Shown: positions 55,042-63,030, numbered from the stretch's first letter. The stretch is DNA of 64,000 bases from Phycisphaeraceae bacterium (GCA_020851735.1 JADZCD010000003.1:62001-126000); one strand, 5' to 3'. Notes: generated by a model not told the origin, from the letters alone. Made by a program: numbers and translations.

Positions 55042-56433
55042 ATGTCGCGCCGCGAAAAGCTTGACCAGCTTCTACGCAAAGCCCGCGATTTACCCAAATT
55101 GCCCGGCGTATATCTGATGAAAGACCCCGCCGGGCTGGTGCTTTACGTCGGTAAAGCCTCTTGTCTGCCCGATCGCGTCGCCAGCTATTTTGTTCCCTCC
55201 GCCGATCTGGGCCCCAAAAAACAACAGCTTTTAGAATGGGTTGAAGATTTCGACGTCATCGAATGCGAGGGCGAATGGGAAGCCCTCCTCACCGAAAATC
55301 GGCTCATAAAGGACATCCACCCCCGCTTTAACGCCCGCCTGACCGACGACAAAACCTTTCCCTACCTGGTCATCACCACCCGCCAGGATTATCCAGGCGT
55401 CTACATCACCCGCGAGCCAGCCAGCCCCGAGTTCCGCGGCAGTCGCGTCTTCGGGCCGTTCACCAGCCCCTACGCTCTCCGTCGGGCCGTCCAATTGCTC
55501 CAGCAGGTCTTTAAGTATCGCACCTGCACCCTGGACATCCGCGAAGACGACGCCACCCGCCGGTTCTTCCGCCCCTGCCTGCTCTACGCCATCAAGCAAT
55601 GCACCGCCCCCTGCGCGGACAAGATCAGCAAAGACGACTACCGCCGCGACATCGACCTGTTCTCCCGCTTCCTGGAGTCCAAGCGCTCCGCCCTGCTTTC
55701 CGCCATGCGGGAAGATATGCAGCAGGCCGCCGCCGAAAAAAATTACGAACGGGCCGCCGTGCTGCGCGATCAGATCCAGGCCTTAGAACGCTTAGGCCAG
55801 CGCGGCAAACGCTCCCAGCGCTGGCAGCCGGAGTCCGAGTCCTTCCTGCAAGACCCCCGCAAAGGCCTGGCCGCCCTGCAAAAAATCCTGGGCCACGATC
55901 AGCCGATCCGCTGCGTGGAGTGCATCGACATCGCCCACCTCCAAGGCGGCGAAACCGTCGGGTCGAAAGTCTGCTTCGTCGACGGGCGACCCCTGAAAAA
56001 CGCCTACCGCCGCTACAAGATCAAAGTGACCGCCGACACGGGCGCCGCCAACGCGGGGGATGATTACGCCGCTTTGCGCGAAGTCGTCAGCCGCCGTTAC
56101 CGCGATGCCGGGCAAGGCCAGGAGCTTTACCCGGACCTGATCATCATCGACGGCGGGCTCGGTCAATTGCACGCCGCCCAGGAAGCCTTCGCCCAGGCCA
56201 CCGTCAAGCCTCCCCTGGTGATTTCGCTGGCCAAGAAAGAGGAACTGATCTACCACCAGGCCCGCAGCGAACCCATTCGCCTGGCGCGCACCAATCCCGG
56301 CTTAAAGTTCTGCCAAGCCATCCGCGACGAGGCCCATCGCTTCGCCCAGCACTACCACCACATCCTCCGGCGGAAGAAAACCATCGATCAAACCTCCACC
56401 GAAAAAAAGAGGCGTCCAAAGAAAGGCGACTGA
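55042..56433 (+). CDS. uvrC: excinuclease ABC subunit C, short form
   Basis: Nucleotide-excision nuclease. The GIY-YIG domain is LPGVYLMKDPAGLVLYVGKA with the catalytic TENRLIKDIHPRFN. The UVR motif is NYERAAVLRDQIQALERL. The RNase H-like domain has ECIDIAHLQGGETVGSKVCF and DLIIIDGGLGQLHAA. At 463 residues it lacks the C-terminal tandem helix-hairpin-helix; it ends in a basic tail soon after the RNase H domain (HHILRRKKTID). It may need another DNA-binding partner, or be a Cho-like variant with both nuclease domains. The ATG at 55042 is preferred; one at 55027 adds five residues. Confidence 0.88.
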   Translation: MSRREKLDQLLRKARDLPKLPGVYLMKDPAGLVLYVGKASCLPDRVASYFVPSADLGPKKQQLLEWVEDFDVIECEGEWEALLTENRLIKDIHPRFNARLTDDKTFPYLVITTRQDYPGVYITREPASPEFRGSRVFGPFTSPYALRRAVQLLQQVFKYRTCTLDIREDDATRRFFRPCLLYAIKQCTAPCADKISKDDYRRDIDLFSRFLESKRSALLSAMREDMQQAAAEKNYERAAVLRDQIQALERLGQRGKRSQRWQPESESFLQDPRKGLAALQKILGHDQPIRCVECIDIAHLQGGETVGSKVCFVDGRPLKNAYRRYKIKVTADTGAANAGDDYAALREVVSRRYRDAGQGQELYPDLIIIDGGLGQLHAAQEAFAQATVKPPLVISLAKKEELIYHQARSEPIRLARTNPGLKFCQAIRDEAHRFAQHYHHILRRKKTIDQTSTEKKRRPKKGD

Positions 56434-56490
56434 CGCGCCCTATTCCCAGTTTCTAAAGCGCCGGAAGTGACCACGGGAATAAAATCGGGT

Positions 56491-56551
56491 CAGCCCCCGG
56501 CTCTGCCGGGGGGTGCTTCCGGCTAAAGCCCAGGGAAGAAATTCCTGGGCA
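56491..56551. repeat. palindromes CCCCCGGCTC and CCCAGG types
   Basis: A perfect copy of the CCCCCGGCTCTGCCGGGGGG palindrome (56492-56513, preceded by GTCAG), then GGGTGCTTCCGG, then CCCAGG/CCTGGG arms around GAAGAAATT (56529-56549). The order is like the 63006 and 63244 modules. Confidence 0.88.
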
Positions 56552-56609
56552 CAATCTCTATGATCCGCCTGGAATCCAGTACTTTCCATCATCACCCGGC
56601 AGTGCGAAC

Positions 56610-57101
56610 ATGGCTGCATCATCCAATCTTCCCTGGCGAGAAGTAGGGGGGCTCCCAACCAGCGGCCGGAGCGCTTCCGGGGACAGGGGCTCCACTTCTT
56701 CCGGGGGCGGGGCCGGCTCTGCTTCCGGGGGTGGCCACAGCCCCGCACGGAAATGCGGGGCCGGTTTGCACCCTTCCGGTGCCAGCGGCTCTGCTTCTTC
56801 CGGGGCCGGGGGCTCTACTTCTTCCGGGGGTGGGGGCGGTGTCGAATTGCAGATCAAAGTCGTCCCCGGCTCCAGTCGCAGTCGGGTCGTTGGTTTGTTA
56901 GGAGATCGGCTCAAAATTCAAGTGTCCGCTCCGCCGGAAGCCGGCAAGGCCAATCAAGCCGTGTGCGAACTGCTTGCCAAGGAGTTGGGCATACCCAAAC
57001 GGCAAGTCGAGATCCGCGCCGGGCAGAGCAAACCCCAAAAAACCGTGTGGCTGGCCGGCGTCACCGTAGCGCAGGTGGCTGCCGCCTTTGGCAACAAGTA
57101 G
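56610..57101 (+). CDS. DUF167 (YggU/UPF0235) protein with repeat-derived N-terminal extension
   Basis: Residues 78-163 are a complete DUF167 domain (LQIKVVPGSSRSRVVGLLGD, SAPPEAGKANQAVCELLAKE, GQSKPQKTVWL). Residues 1-77 are Ser/Gly-rich and are encoded by repeats: GGCTCTGCTTCCGGGG words and a CCCCGCACGG/AAATGCGGGG palindrome (56741-56760). A start at the TTG at 56847 would make a plain DUF167 protein of 84 residues. No strong ribosome site supports either start. The DUF167 function is unknown. Confidence 0.8.
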   Translation: MAASSNLPWREVGGLPTSGRSASGDRGSTSSGGGAGSASGGGHSPARKCGAGLHPSGASGSASSGAGGSTSSGGGGGVELQIKVVPGSSRSRVVGLLGDRLKIQVSAPPEAGKANQAVCELLAKELGIPKRQVEIRAGQSKPQKTVWLAGVTVAQVAAAFGNK

Positions 57102-57244
57102 CAGCGACGCCGCGCGGGCCAGCGTGGCGCCACGAGCGGTTAACAGGCCGCCAAGGGCCGGCAAAAAAAAGAGCCGGGCAGCGGGTGACGGCGGCGGGGG
57201 TCGCAAGTCTCCAGCTTGAACGCCATAATGCTTCCAGGAGCATC

Positions 57245-58231
57245 ATGTCCACCGCTTTGGTATACAGCGATCGCTTTTTTGAGCACCAGACGGGCCCCGG
57301 TCACCCCGAGCAGCCCGCCCGGCTTAAGGCGATCGTCGAGCAACTGCGGCGGGATCGGCTCTGGGATCAGTTGCACCACCTGACCTTTCAAGCCGCCGAC
57401 GAAAAATGGCCCGCGGCCGTGCATGATGCCGCCTACCTGCGCCGGGTGCGCGAAAGCTGCGCTGCCGGCCGCCCCTTTGTGGACGTGATGGACTCCGCCA
57501 TCTGCCCGCGCAGCTACGAAATCGCCCTCCTGGCCGTGGGCGGCGTGCTGGCGGCCGTGGACGCGGTGATGGCTCAGCAGGCCGACAACGCCTTCTGCGC
57601 CGTCCGCCCGCCCGGGCATCACTGCGAATTCGACCGCTCGATGGGCTTCTGCCTGCTCAACAACGTGGCGGTGGCCGCGGAATATCTGATCCAGCACCAC
57701 CACCTCGAGCGCGTGGCCATCGTGGACTTTGACGTCCATCACGGCAACGGCACGCAGCACCTCTTTGAGCAACGCCCCGACGTCCTGTTCATCAGCCTGC
57801 ACGAGCACCCCTCGTATCTGTACCCCGGCACGGGCTTCGCCTGGGAGCATGGCCAGGGCGATGGCGAAGGCGCGACGCTGAATCTGCCCTTGCCTCCGCG
57901 CAGCGGTGACGACGACTACCGGGCCGCCTTCGTGCGGAAGGTGATTCCCGCGTTGGAGCGGTTCTCCCCGCAGTTTCTCTTGGTCAGCGCCGGGTTCGAC
58001 GCCGCCGAGCAGGACCCCTTGGCCCACATGAAAGTGTCCGACGCCGGGTTCGCCTGGATGGGCCGGCGACTCAAGGAAGCCGCCGAGGAACTGTGTGCCG
58101 GCAAAATCGTCTCGGTGTTGGAGGGCGGCTACAACCTGCAAAAATTAGCCGTGGGCGTGGCGCGCTACGTCGCCGTGATGTTGCAGCCCCCCGGTCAGGA
58201 TCCGCTGATGGCTCTTAAGGCAGGACTATAG
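57245..58231 (+). CDS. acuC: class II histone deacetylase-like amidohydrolase (AcuC-type)
   Basis: Zinc-dependent deacetylase. RPPGHHCEFDRSMGFCLLNN carries the charge-relay histidines, IVDFDVHHGNGTQHLF the metal aspartate and histidine, and LLVSAGFDAAEQDPLAHMK the second aspartate. GGYNL is near the end. The 328-residue length is normal. AGGAG lies 4-5 nt before the ATG at 57245. The next gene, 29 bases downstream, is a CBS-CBS-ACT protein of AcuB type, as in the Bacillus acuABC cluster that controls acetyl-CoA synthetase. Here acuA is missing. Confidence 0.92.
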   Translation: MSTALVYSDRFFEHQTGPGHPEQPARLKAIVEQLRRDRLWDQLHHLTFQAADEKWPAAVHDAAYLRRVRESCAAGRPFVDVMDSAICPRSYEIALLAVGGVLAAVDAVMAQQADNAFCAVRPPGHHCEFDRSMGFCLLNNVAVAAEYLIQHHHLERVAIVDFDVHHGNGTQHLFEQRPDVLFISLHEHPSYLYPGTGFAWEHGQGDGEGATLNLPLPPRSGDDDYRAAFVRKVIPALERFSPQFLLVSAGFDAAEQDPLAHMKVSDAGFAWMGRRLKEAAEELCAGKIVSVLEGGYNLQKLAVGVARYVAVMLQPPGQDPLMALKAGL

Positions 58232-58260
58232 GGACCTGCCGGTCCTTAAGGAGGTGTACG

Positions 58261-58908
58261 ATGCTGGTACGCGACGGTATGACCAGCCCGGTGATTACCA
58301 CGACCGCCGAAACCAAACTCCTGGACGTGGGGGAAATCCTCGCCGAAAAGCGGATTCACCAACTGCCCGTGGTGGACAGCCAGGGCAGACTGATAGGCAT
58401 CATCACCGACCGCGACGTCCGCGACGCCCTGGCGGTGGGCGGCTTTGAAAAACGCACGGTGGCGTCAGCCATGACGGCCGACCCGGAGTCCGTCCGCCCG
58501 CAGGACACCTTGGAGGACGCCATTCTGCTCTTGCGGGAAAAGCGCTTCGGCGCTCTGCCGGTGGTCGACGACCAGCAGCGCGTCGTCGGCCTGTTCGCCC
58601 GGTTCGACGGCCTGCGCGTCTTGACCGAAGTCCTGGGCGTCGATCAACCCGGCAGCCGCCTGGACATCGCCATCCAGGACTCAGCCGAGGAACTGCCCAA
58701 AGCCATCGCCATCCTCGCCCAGAACGAAGTCCAGGTCATCAGCGCCGTCCTGTCCCGCCGCAAGGATAAAGAGGGCCGCCGCCTCTATTTACGCCTTAAA
58801 TCCATCGACACCCGCCCGCTCGAACGCCTCATGATCGCCGCCGGCTTGCGCGTGGTCGGTCCCACCGGCGATCCGAACGGCACCGACGCCGCCAAGGGAA
58901 AACACTAA
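58261..58908 (+). CDS. acuB: CBS-CBS-ACT protein (AcuB-like)
   Basis: The 215 residues contain two CBS motifs (MTSPVITTTAETKLLDVGEI and MTADPESVRPQDTLEDAILL, with GRLIGIITDRDV and RVVGLFARFDG) and a C-terminal ACT-like domain (LPKAIAILAQNEVQVISAVL). That layout is AcuB. AAGGAGG lies 5 nt before the ATG. A GGACC/GGTCC hairpin separates it from acuC. CBS domains usually bind adenosine nucleotides, so this protein may sense energy state for the deacetylase; that link is inference. Confidence 0.85.
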   Translation: MLVRDGMTSPVITTTAETKLLDVGEILAEKRIHQLPVVDSQGRLIGIITDRDVRDALAVGGFEKRTVASAMTADPESVRPQDTLEDAILLLREKRFGALPVVDDQQRVVGLFARFDGLRVLTEVLGVDQPGSRLDIAIQDSAEELPKAIAILAQNEVQVISAVLSRRKDKEGRRLYLRLKSIDTRPLERLMIAAGLRVVGPTGDPNGTDAAKGKH

Positions 58909-58930
58909 GAGCCGCTGACAAAATACGCTT

Positions 58931-59043
58931 AACCGCCATGACGCCAAGCACGCCAAGTTCTGGAAGGTCATGAATCAGCGTTTTTGACTGCCTACAGTAT
59001 TCCTCTGGGCTGTTTGCTTGGCGATCTTGGCGACTTGGCGGTT
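58931..59043. repeat. inverted pair of CGCCAAG nonamer-spaced arrays
   Basis: Left arm 58931-58957 (AACCGCCA then CGCCAAG, CGCCAAG) and right arm 59017-59043 are reverse complements at about 23 of 27 positions, with a 59-bp spacer. Units repeat every 9 bp. The gap 58909-59211 also has CCGGAAGC-type repeats at 59126-59170 (frame-open, coding-like PEAP peptide, not a gene start). Confidence 0.85.
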
Positions 59044-59211
59044 CATTGTGTTGGGTGTTCCAAACGATTTTCTCAGCTCCCAGGGTATGATCTTCCCTAT
59101 CATGATGGACTCGTTTTCGCTCCCCCCCCGGAAGCTCCGGAACCCCCGGAAGCCCCGGAACCCCCGGAAGCGCCTACCCAAAATGCCCCAGGAAAGGGAA
59201 AGGAAGTTTTC

Positions 59212-59703
59212 GTGCAGGGAAATACAACGCCATCGCCAGCCGTCACCCCCAAGCAGGATTGGTATGCCCAGGGGTTGCGTTTTACGTGCACGCAGTGCGG
59301 CAACTGCTGCACCGGGCCGGAAGGCTACGTGTGGTATACCGACGAAGAAGAATTAGCCATGGCTGAACGCCTAAAGGTCAGCCGCGAGCAATTCCGCACG
59401 CGCTATGCCCACCAGGTGGAAGGCCATTGGTCGCTGATGGAAAAATTCTCCCCCGATGGCTCCGGCTACGATTGCGTGTTCCTCCAACGCACCGAGGAAG
59501 GCCGCCGCATCTGCCAGATCTACGACGTCCGCCCCACCCAATGCCGGACCTGGCCCTTCTGGCCTGAGAATCTAAAGAGCCCCGCCGCTTGGCGCTCCGC
59601 CGGCCGGCGCTGCCCGGGCATGATCGCCGGCATGGAAGGCGTGGGCAAGCTCTATCCGGTGGAGCAGATCCGCATCATTCGCGATCAGACGCCGCTGCCG
59701 TAA
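59212..59703 (+). CDS. YkgJ-family cysteine-cluster protein 1
   Basis: A small metal-binding-type protein. The cluster CTQCGNCCTGPEG (near residues 23-35) and the distal cysteines in YDCVFLQ, RRICQIYDVRPTQCRTWPFW and RRCPGM give the YkgJ/UPF0153 pattern CxxCxxCC plus later cysteines. The GTG at 59212 has AAGGAAG 5 nt upstream and gives 163 residues. The longer frame from 58984 would add a Pro/Glu repeat peptide and is not supported. The next gene, 12 bases downstream, encodes a related protein. Confidence 0.8.
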   Translation: MQGNTTPSPAVTPKQDWYAQGLRFTCTQCGNCCTGPEGYVWYTDEEELAMAERLKVSREQFRTRYAHQVEGHWSLMEKFSPDGSGYDCVFLQRTEEGRRICQIYDVRPTQCRTWPFWPENLKSPAAWRSAGRRCPGMIAGMEGVGKLYPVEQIRIIRDQTPLP

Positions 59704-59714
59704 GGGACCGAAGC

Positions 59715-60335
59715 ATGAGTCAGGCTGACGATCACGATTCCTGGTCCGCGTGGTTCGCCGCCGCCGGGGCGGAACCGATCTATTCCGACTTAGCCCATCT
59801 CTACGAGCGCGTCGATGCCGAAATCGCCCTCCGCAAACCCACCTGCTTTCTCTCCGGGCGCTGTTGCCGTTTCGACGAATTCGGCCACCTCCTCTACGTC
59901 ACCGGCCTGGAAATCGCCTGGGTGTTAACGCAAGCTAGAAGGGTGATTCCCATGACGGGGAAACGGCCGCCGGCGGGGGTAGAGGTGGTCATAGCCCCGC
60001 ATGGAAATGCGGGGCCGGCTGGGCAGCACACCCCAGCCCCCAGCCCCCAGCCCCCAGACCCGGATGTTGCGGCCACCATCAATCCGCCTTCGGTCTCTTC
60101 CGGGGGCGGCTGCCCATTTCAAAACGGCACCCTTTGCTCCGTTCACACCATCCGCCCGCTCGGTTGTCGAATTTTTTTCTGTGAGGCCGGCACTGCCGAC
60201 TGGCAGCAGCAGCTATATGAGCGCTTCCTAGGCGACATCCGCCGTTTACACGAAGATCGCCGTTTACCCTATCAATACATGGAATGGCGTGCCGGCCTGC
60301 AGGCCGCGCTTCGTGTAAAAACCAACAAGGTCTAG
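59715..60335 (+). CDS. YkgJ-family cysteine-cluster protein 2, with in-frame palindrome
   Basis: The 206-residue protein has C44, C50, C51 (TCFLSGRCCRF) and C133, C141, C151, C156 (GCPFQNGTLCSVHTIRPLGC then FFC), so the cluster is split by about 80 residues. Residues about 80-130 are Pro/Gly-rich and include the palindrome at 59995-60018 plus CAGCCCC repeats, an apparent insertion. The rest matches the first protein's family. GGGA lies 8 nt before the ATG. Both may bind iron or zinc; the role is not known. Confidence 0.75.
   Translation: MSQADDHDSWSAWFAAAGAEPIYSDLAHLYERVDAEIALRKPTCFLSGRCCRFDEFGHLLYVTGLEIAWVLTQARRVIPMTGKRPPAGVEVVIAPHGNAGPAGQHTPAPSPQPPDPDVAATINPPSVSSGGGCPFQNGTLCSVHTIRPLGCRIFFCEAGTADWQQQLYERFLGDIRRLHEDRRLPYQYMEWRAGLQAALRVKTNKV
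59995..60018. repeat. CCCCGCAT/ATGCGGGG palindrome inside YkgJ gene 2
   Basis: Arms CCCCGCAT and ATGCGGGG around GGAA, then CCGG. Identical apart from flank to 62958-62980 and 63199-63221, and near-identical to 56741-56763. It is translated as residues about 94-102. The following CAGCCCC units (60030-60060) form another heptamer array. Confidence 0.88.
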
Positions 60336-60354
60336 CTTCCCCGGCCTTGCCTTT

Positions 60355-60427
60355 CCCCAACCCCCAACCCCCAACCCCTAATCCCCAACCCCCAACTCCT
60401 AACTCCTAACTCCTAATTCCTAACTCC
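60355..60427. repeat. CCCCAAC then CTCCTAA heptamer array
   Basis: About five CCCCAAC-like units pass into about five CTCCTAA-like units. The array supplies the C-terminus and stop of the HAD phosphatase gene on the minus strand. Confidence 0.93.
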
Positions 60428-61071
60428 ACCCACCGAATCAGCTCCATGGGCTGATGAATAATCGCCTGGGCCCCGTTCGCCCGCAGCTCTGCCTCATCGC
60501 GAAAACCCCACGTCACGCCGACGGTGAACATCCCCGCCCCCCGGCCGGTCTGCATGTCCACCGCCGTATCGCCGACATACACCCAAGCCGCCGCTTCGAT
60601 ATGCAATTGCCGGGCAATCGCCAGGGCCGCGCCCGGGTCGGGCTTTAGCGCCGTGCCCGGCCCGTGCCCCACGACCGCGGCAAAGGAAATATTCGGAAAA
60701 AGCGCCTGCACGCACTCTTCGACGAAAAACTGGATCTTATTGCTCAGCACCGCCAGGCGCAGACGCCGCCGGGTCAGTTCCGCCAGTAAATCCAGGATGC
60801 CTGGGTAAGCCCGGGTATCCGCCATGCCGTGCCGGGCGTAATATTCCCGGTAAATTTTCAAGCCTTCGGCAAATAACTCCGGGTGGTCCGGCCCGATCGC
60901 CTCGGCGATCAGCGCTTCCAACCCCTGCCCCGCCAGGTGGCGATAGGCCGCGGGAGCAAACGTCGGTCGCCCCAGGGCTTTTAGAGCGTGATTACCCGCC
61001 TCGGCGATAGGCGCCAGCGTGTCAGCCAGCGTGCCGTCCAGGTCAAACATAATCGCTTGAGGGGTGGACAT
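60406..61071 (-). CDS. gph: HAD-family phosphatase (phosphoglycolate phosphatase-like)
   Basis: Motif I is FDLDGTLADT, motif II is LAVLSNK, and motif III/IV is KPDPGAALAIARQL followed by YVGDTAVDMQTGRGAGM. The 221-residue length fits Gph-type enzymes with a C1 cap. The substrate is not certain; the name is by similarity. The final residues (ELGIRS) and the stop come from the CTCCTAA repeat. The TAA/TAG-rich array may have truncated the original C-terminus. Confidence 0.85.
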   Translation of the reverse strand: MSTPQAIMFDLDGTLADTLAPIAEAGNHALKALGRPTFAPAAYRHLAGQGLEALIAEAIGPDHPELFAEGLKIYREYYARHGMADTRAYPGILDLLAELTRRRLRLAVLSNKIQFFVEECVQALFPNISFAAVVGHGPGTALKPDPGAALAIARQLHIEAAAWVYVGDTAVDMQTGRGAGMFTVGVTWGFRDEAELRANGAQAIIHQPMELIRWVELGIRS

Positions 61072-61192
61072 GATAGGGGTTTATAAGGGACAAACAGGTC
61101 CGAGCCAAATCGTCTGCCTTGCTAGTTGGGGCTGGGAGCTTATGCTGATGAGCACTAAAACATAATGCTATTACAGGTAGTGTGTTGGCGCG

Positions 61193-61678
61193 ATGATGGA
61201 CCAGCAGCAACTCGATTTAGCCAAGGCCCTGGGCCGGATTCCCTCCGGCCTGTATATCCTTACCGCCCGTCATGAAGATCGGCGGGAGGGCATTTTGGTC
61301 AGCTGGGTGCAGCAGGTGTGCTTTCAGCCGCCGATGGTTTCCGTGGCCGTGGCCAAGGGGCGCCCGATCATGCCGCTGATCAGCGAATCGCGGCGGTTTG
61401 CCCTCTGCCAGCTTCCCGAAGGCGACCGCGTGCTGATGCGAAAATTCGCCGGCGGCGCCACGCCCGGCGAAGACCACTTCCTCGGCTATGAGATGGTCAA
61501 CCATTCGAAGTTGAATCTGCCGATCCTGGCCGGCTCGCTGTCGTATCTGGAGTGCGAGGTATCCTGTCACATCGACGTGGACGGCGATCACGATTTGTTC
61601 GTCGGCATCGTGCGGGCGGGCAAATATCTCGCCGGCGCGCCGATGGTCCATTTGCGCGAGGACGGCATGCGGTATTGA
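61193..61678 (+). CDS. flavin-reductase-like FMN-binding protein
   Basis: The split-barrel core appears as IPSGLYILTARHEDRREGIL, VSWVQQVCFQPPMVSVAVAK and SRRFALCQLPEG. The 161 residues match flavin-reductase domains that bind FMN. It lies 137 bases before ahbAB on the same strand, and could supply electrons for heme-related chemistry, but that is only a positional guess. Two adjacent ATGs (61193, 61196) could start it. Confidence 0.85.
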   Translation: MMDQQQLDLAKALGRIPSGLYILTARHEDRREGILVSWVQQVCFQPPMVSVAVAKGRPIMPLISESRRFALCQLPEGDRVLMRKFAGGATPGEDHFLGYEMVNHSKLNLPILAGSLSYLECEVSCHIDVDGDHDLFVGIVRAGKYLAGAPMVHLREDGMRY

Positions 61679-61814
61679 AGACCGCCGGGCCTTTTCTCCG
61701 CGTGTTCCAGACGACTAAAGTCCCTAAGAGGTTGCCGACCCGCCCGGTCTCAGCCGGGGAAAATTTCCGGACAATATTTCCCGGAGCATCCGGGCTGGTG
61801 GAGGAAATGTTTTC

Positions 61815-62885
61815 ATGACGACCAAAGCCCCGCCGCTGGACCCGGTGGACGCCAAGCTGCTGGACTTGGTGCAACAGGAGATTCCCTACGAATCCCGCCC
61901 GTTCGCCACCCTCGCCCAGCGCGTGGGCCTCAGCGAAGAGCAGGCTCTTAGCCGCCTGCGGGCCTTGCGCGACGAACGCAAGATCATCCGCCAGATCTCC
62001 GCCATTTTCGACACCAAGGCCCTGGGCTATCAATCCTCCCTCGTCAGCGGCCGATACGACCCGGAAAAACTCGACGAAGCCGCCGCGATCATCAGCGCTC
62101 ATCCGGGCGTCAGCCATAACTACAAACGCAATCACGCCTACAACCTCTGGTACACCCTGGCCGTGCCGCCGGACAGCAGGCTGGGGTTTGACCGCACCGT
62201 GGAACTGCTCCACCAGTTGTCCGGCGCCCAAGTGACCCGCCCCTTGCCGACGCTCAAGCTCTACAAAATCGGCGTCAAGCTGAATCTGGCCGGCGAACAT
62301 GACGCCTCCGATCGGGCCGGCAACGCCAAGGCGTTTACCGAGGAAGATCGCGAAATCGGTAAAGCCTTCACGCTGTCCGCCCTGGACATCCAGCTTATCC
62401 GCGTGCTCCAGCAGCACATGGACATCACCCCGCAACCCTGGGACGCCTGGGCCCGGGAGGTCGGCTGCACCGTGCCGGAGCTGCTGGACGCCTGCCGGCG
62501 CTTTGAAGAGCGCAAGCAGATGCGGCGATTCTCCGCCGTCTTGCACCACCGCGAGGCTGGCTTTGCCGCCAACGTCATGGGCGTCTGGAAAGTCCCGGCC
62601 GACCAGGCGGATCAATACGGCCAGCGCATGGCCCAGTTCCAGGCCGTCAGCCACTGTTACCTGCGCCCGACCTACGACGATTGGCCCTACAACATCTACA
62701 CCATGGTCCACGGGCAGACCCGCCAGGACGCCCTTAAGGTGCTCGACGCCATCGAGGCCGAAACCGGCATCACCGACCATGCCGCTCTCTGGAGCATGAA
62801 GGAATACAAGAAAATCCGCGTGGAGTACTTCACGCCCGAAACCGCCGCCTGGGAAAGTCGCCACGTTATGAAGCCCACGGATTGA
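61815..62885 (+). CDS. ahbAB: fused siroheme decarboxylase AhbA-AhbB
   Basis: Two Lrp/AsnC-like halves in one 356-residue chain. The first half has DAKLLDLVQQEIPYESRPFA and GVSHNYKRNHAYNLWYTLAV. The second (from about 185) has DIQLIRVLQQHMDITPQPWD and VSHCYLRPTYDDWPYNIYTM. These histidine/tyrosine motifs mark siroheme decarboxylase, which makes didecarboxysiroheme in the alternative heme pathway. Most organisms encode AhbA and AhbB separately. GGAGG lies 10 nt upstream. The last residues and stop (KPTD, TGA) lie inside a palindrome. Confidence 0.9.
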   Translation: MTTKAPPLDPVDAKLLDLVQQEIPYESRPFATLAQRVGLSEEQALSRLRALRDERKIIRQISAIFDTKALGYQSSLVSGRYDPEKLDEAAAIISAHPGVSHNYKRNHAYNLWYTLAVPPDSRLGFDRTVELLHQLSGAQVTRPLPTLKLYKIGVKLNLAGEHDASDRAGNAKAFTEEDREIGKAFTLSALDIQLIRVLQQHMDITPQPWDAWAREVGCTVPELLDACRRFEERKQMRRFSAVLHHREAGFAANVMGVWKVPADQADQYGQRMAQFQAVSHCYLRPTYDDWPYNIYTMVHGQTRQDALKVLDAIEAETGITDHAALWSMKEYKKIRVEYFTPETAAWESRHVMKPTD

Positions 62886-62983
62886 ATCCGTGGGTTGCCT
62901 TATCTGTCTTGACCAAGTCCAGGCATTTCCGGGGGGCCACGCCTGGGTTGTCTCAGACCCGCATGGAAATGCGGGGCCGGTTC
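62870..62983. repeat. modular palindromic repeat, copy 1
   Basis: 114 bp, identical to 63111-63224 except at one base (62904). Modules in order: arms CCCACGG/CCGTGGG, then CCAGGC/GCCTGG with a CATTTCCGGGG insert, then CCCGCAT/ATGCGGG. It contains the ahbAB stop codon. Intergenic 62886-63329 is filled by this family and has no gene. Confidence 0.95.
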
Positions 62984-63005
62984 GTTTGCTTCCGTGGTTC
63001 GGGGT

Positions 63006-63030
63006 CAGCCCCCGGCTCCGCCGGGGGGTA
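63006..63030. repeat. CCCCCGGCTC palindrome between the two modular copies
   Basis: Identical core to 19887-19910 (inside copA) and 56492-56513. It is followed by GGGTACTTC and further CCGGCTCC words. Confidence 0.9.

Noticed and set aside
58984-59211. N-terminal extension of YkgJ gene 1
   Set aside because: It translates CCGGAAGC repeats (PEAP peptide) and an inverted repeat arm; the GTG at 59212 has a good ribosome site and matches the domain.
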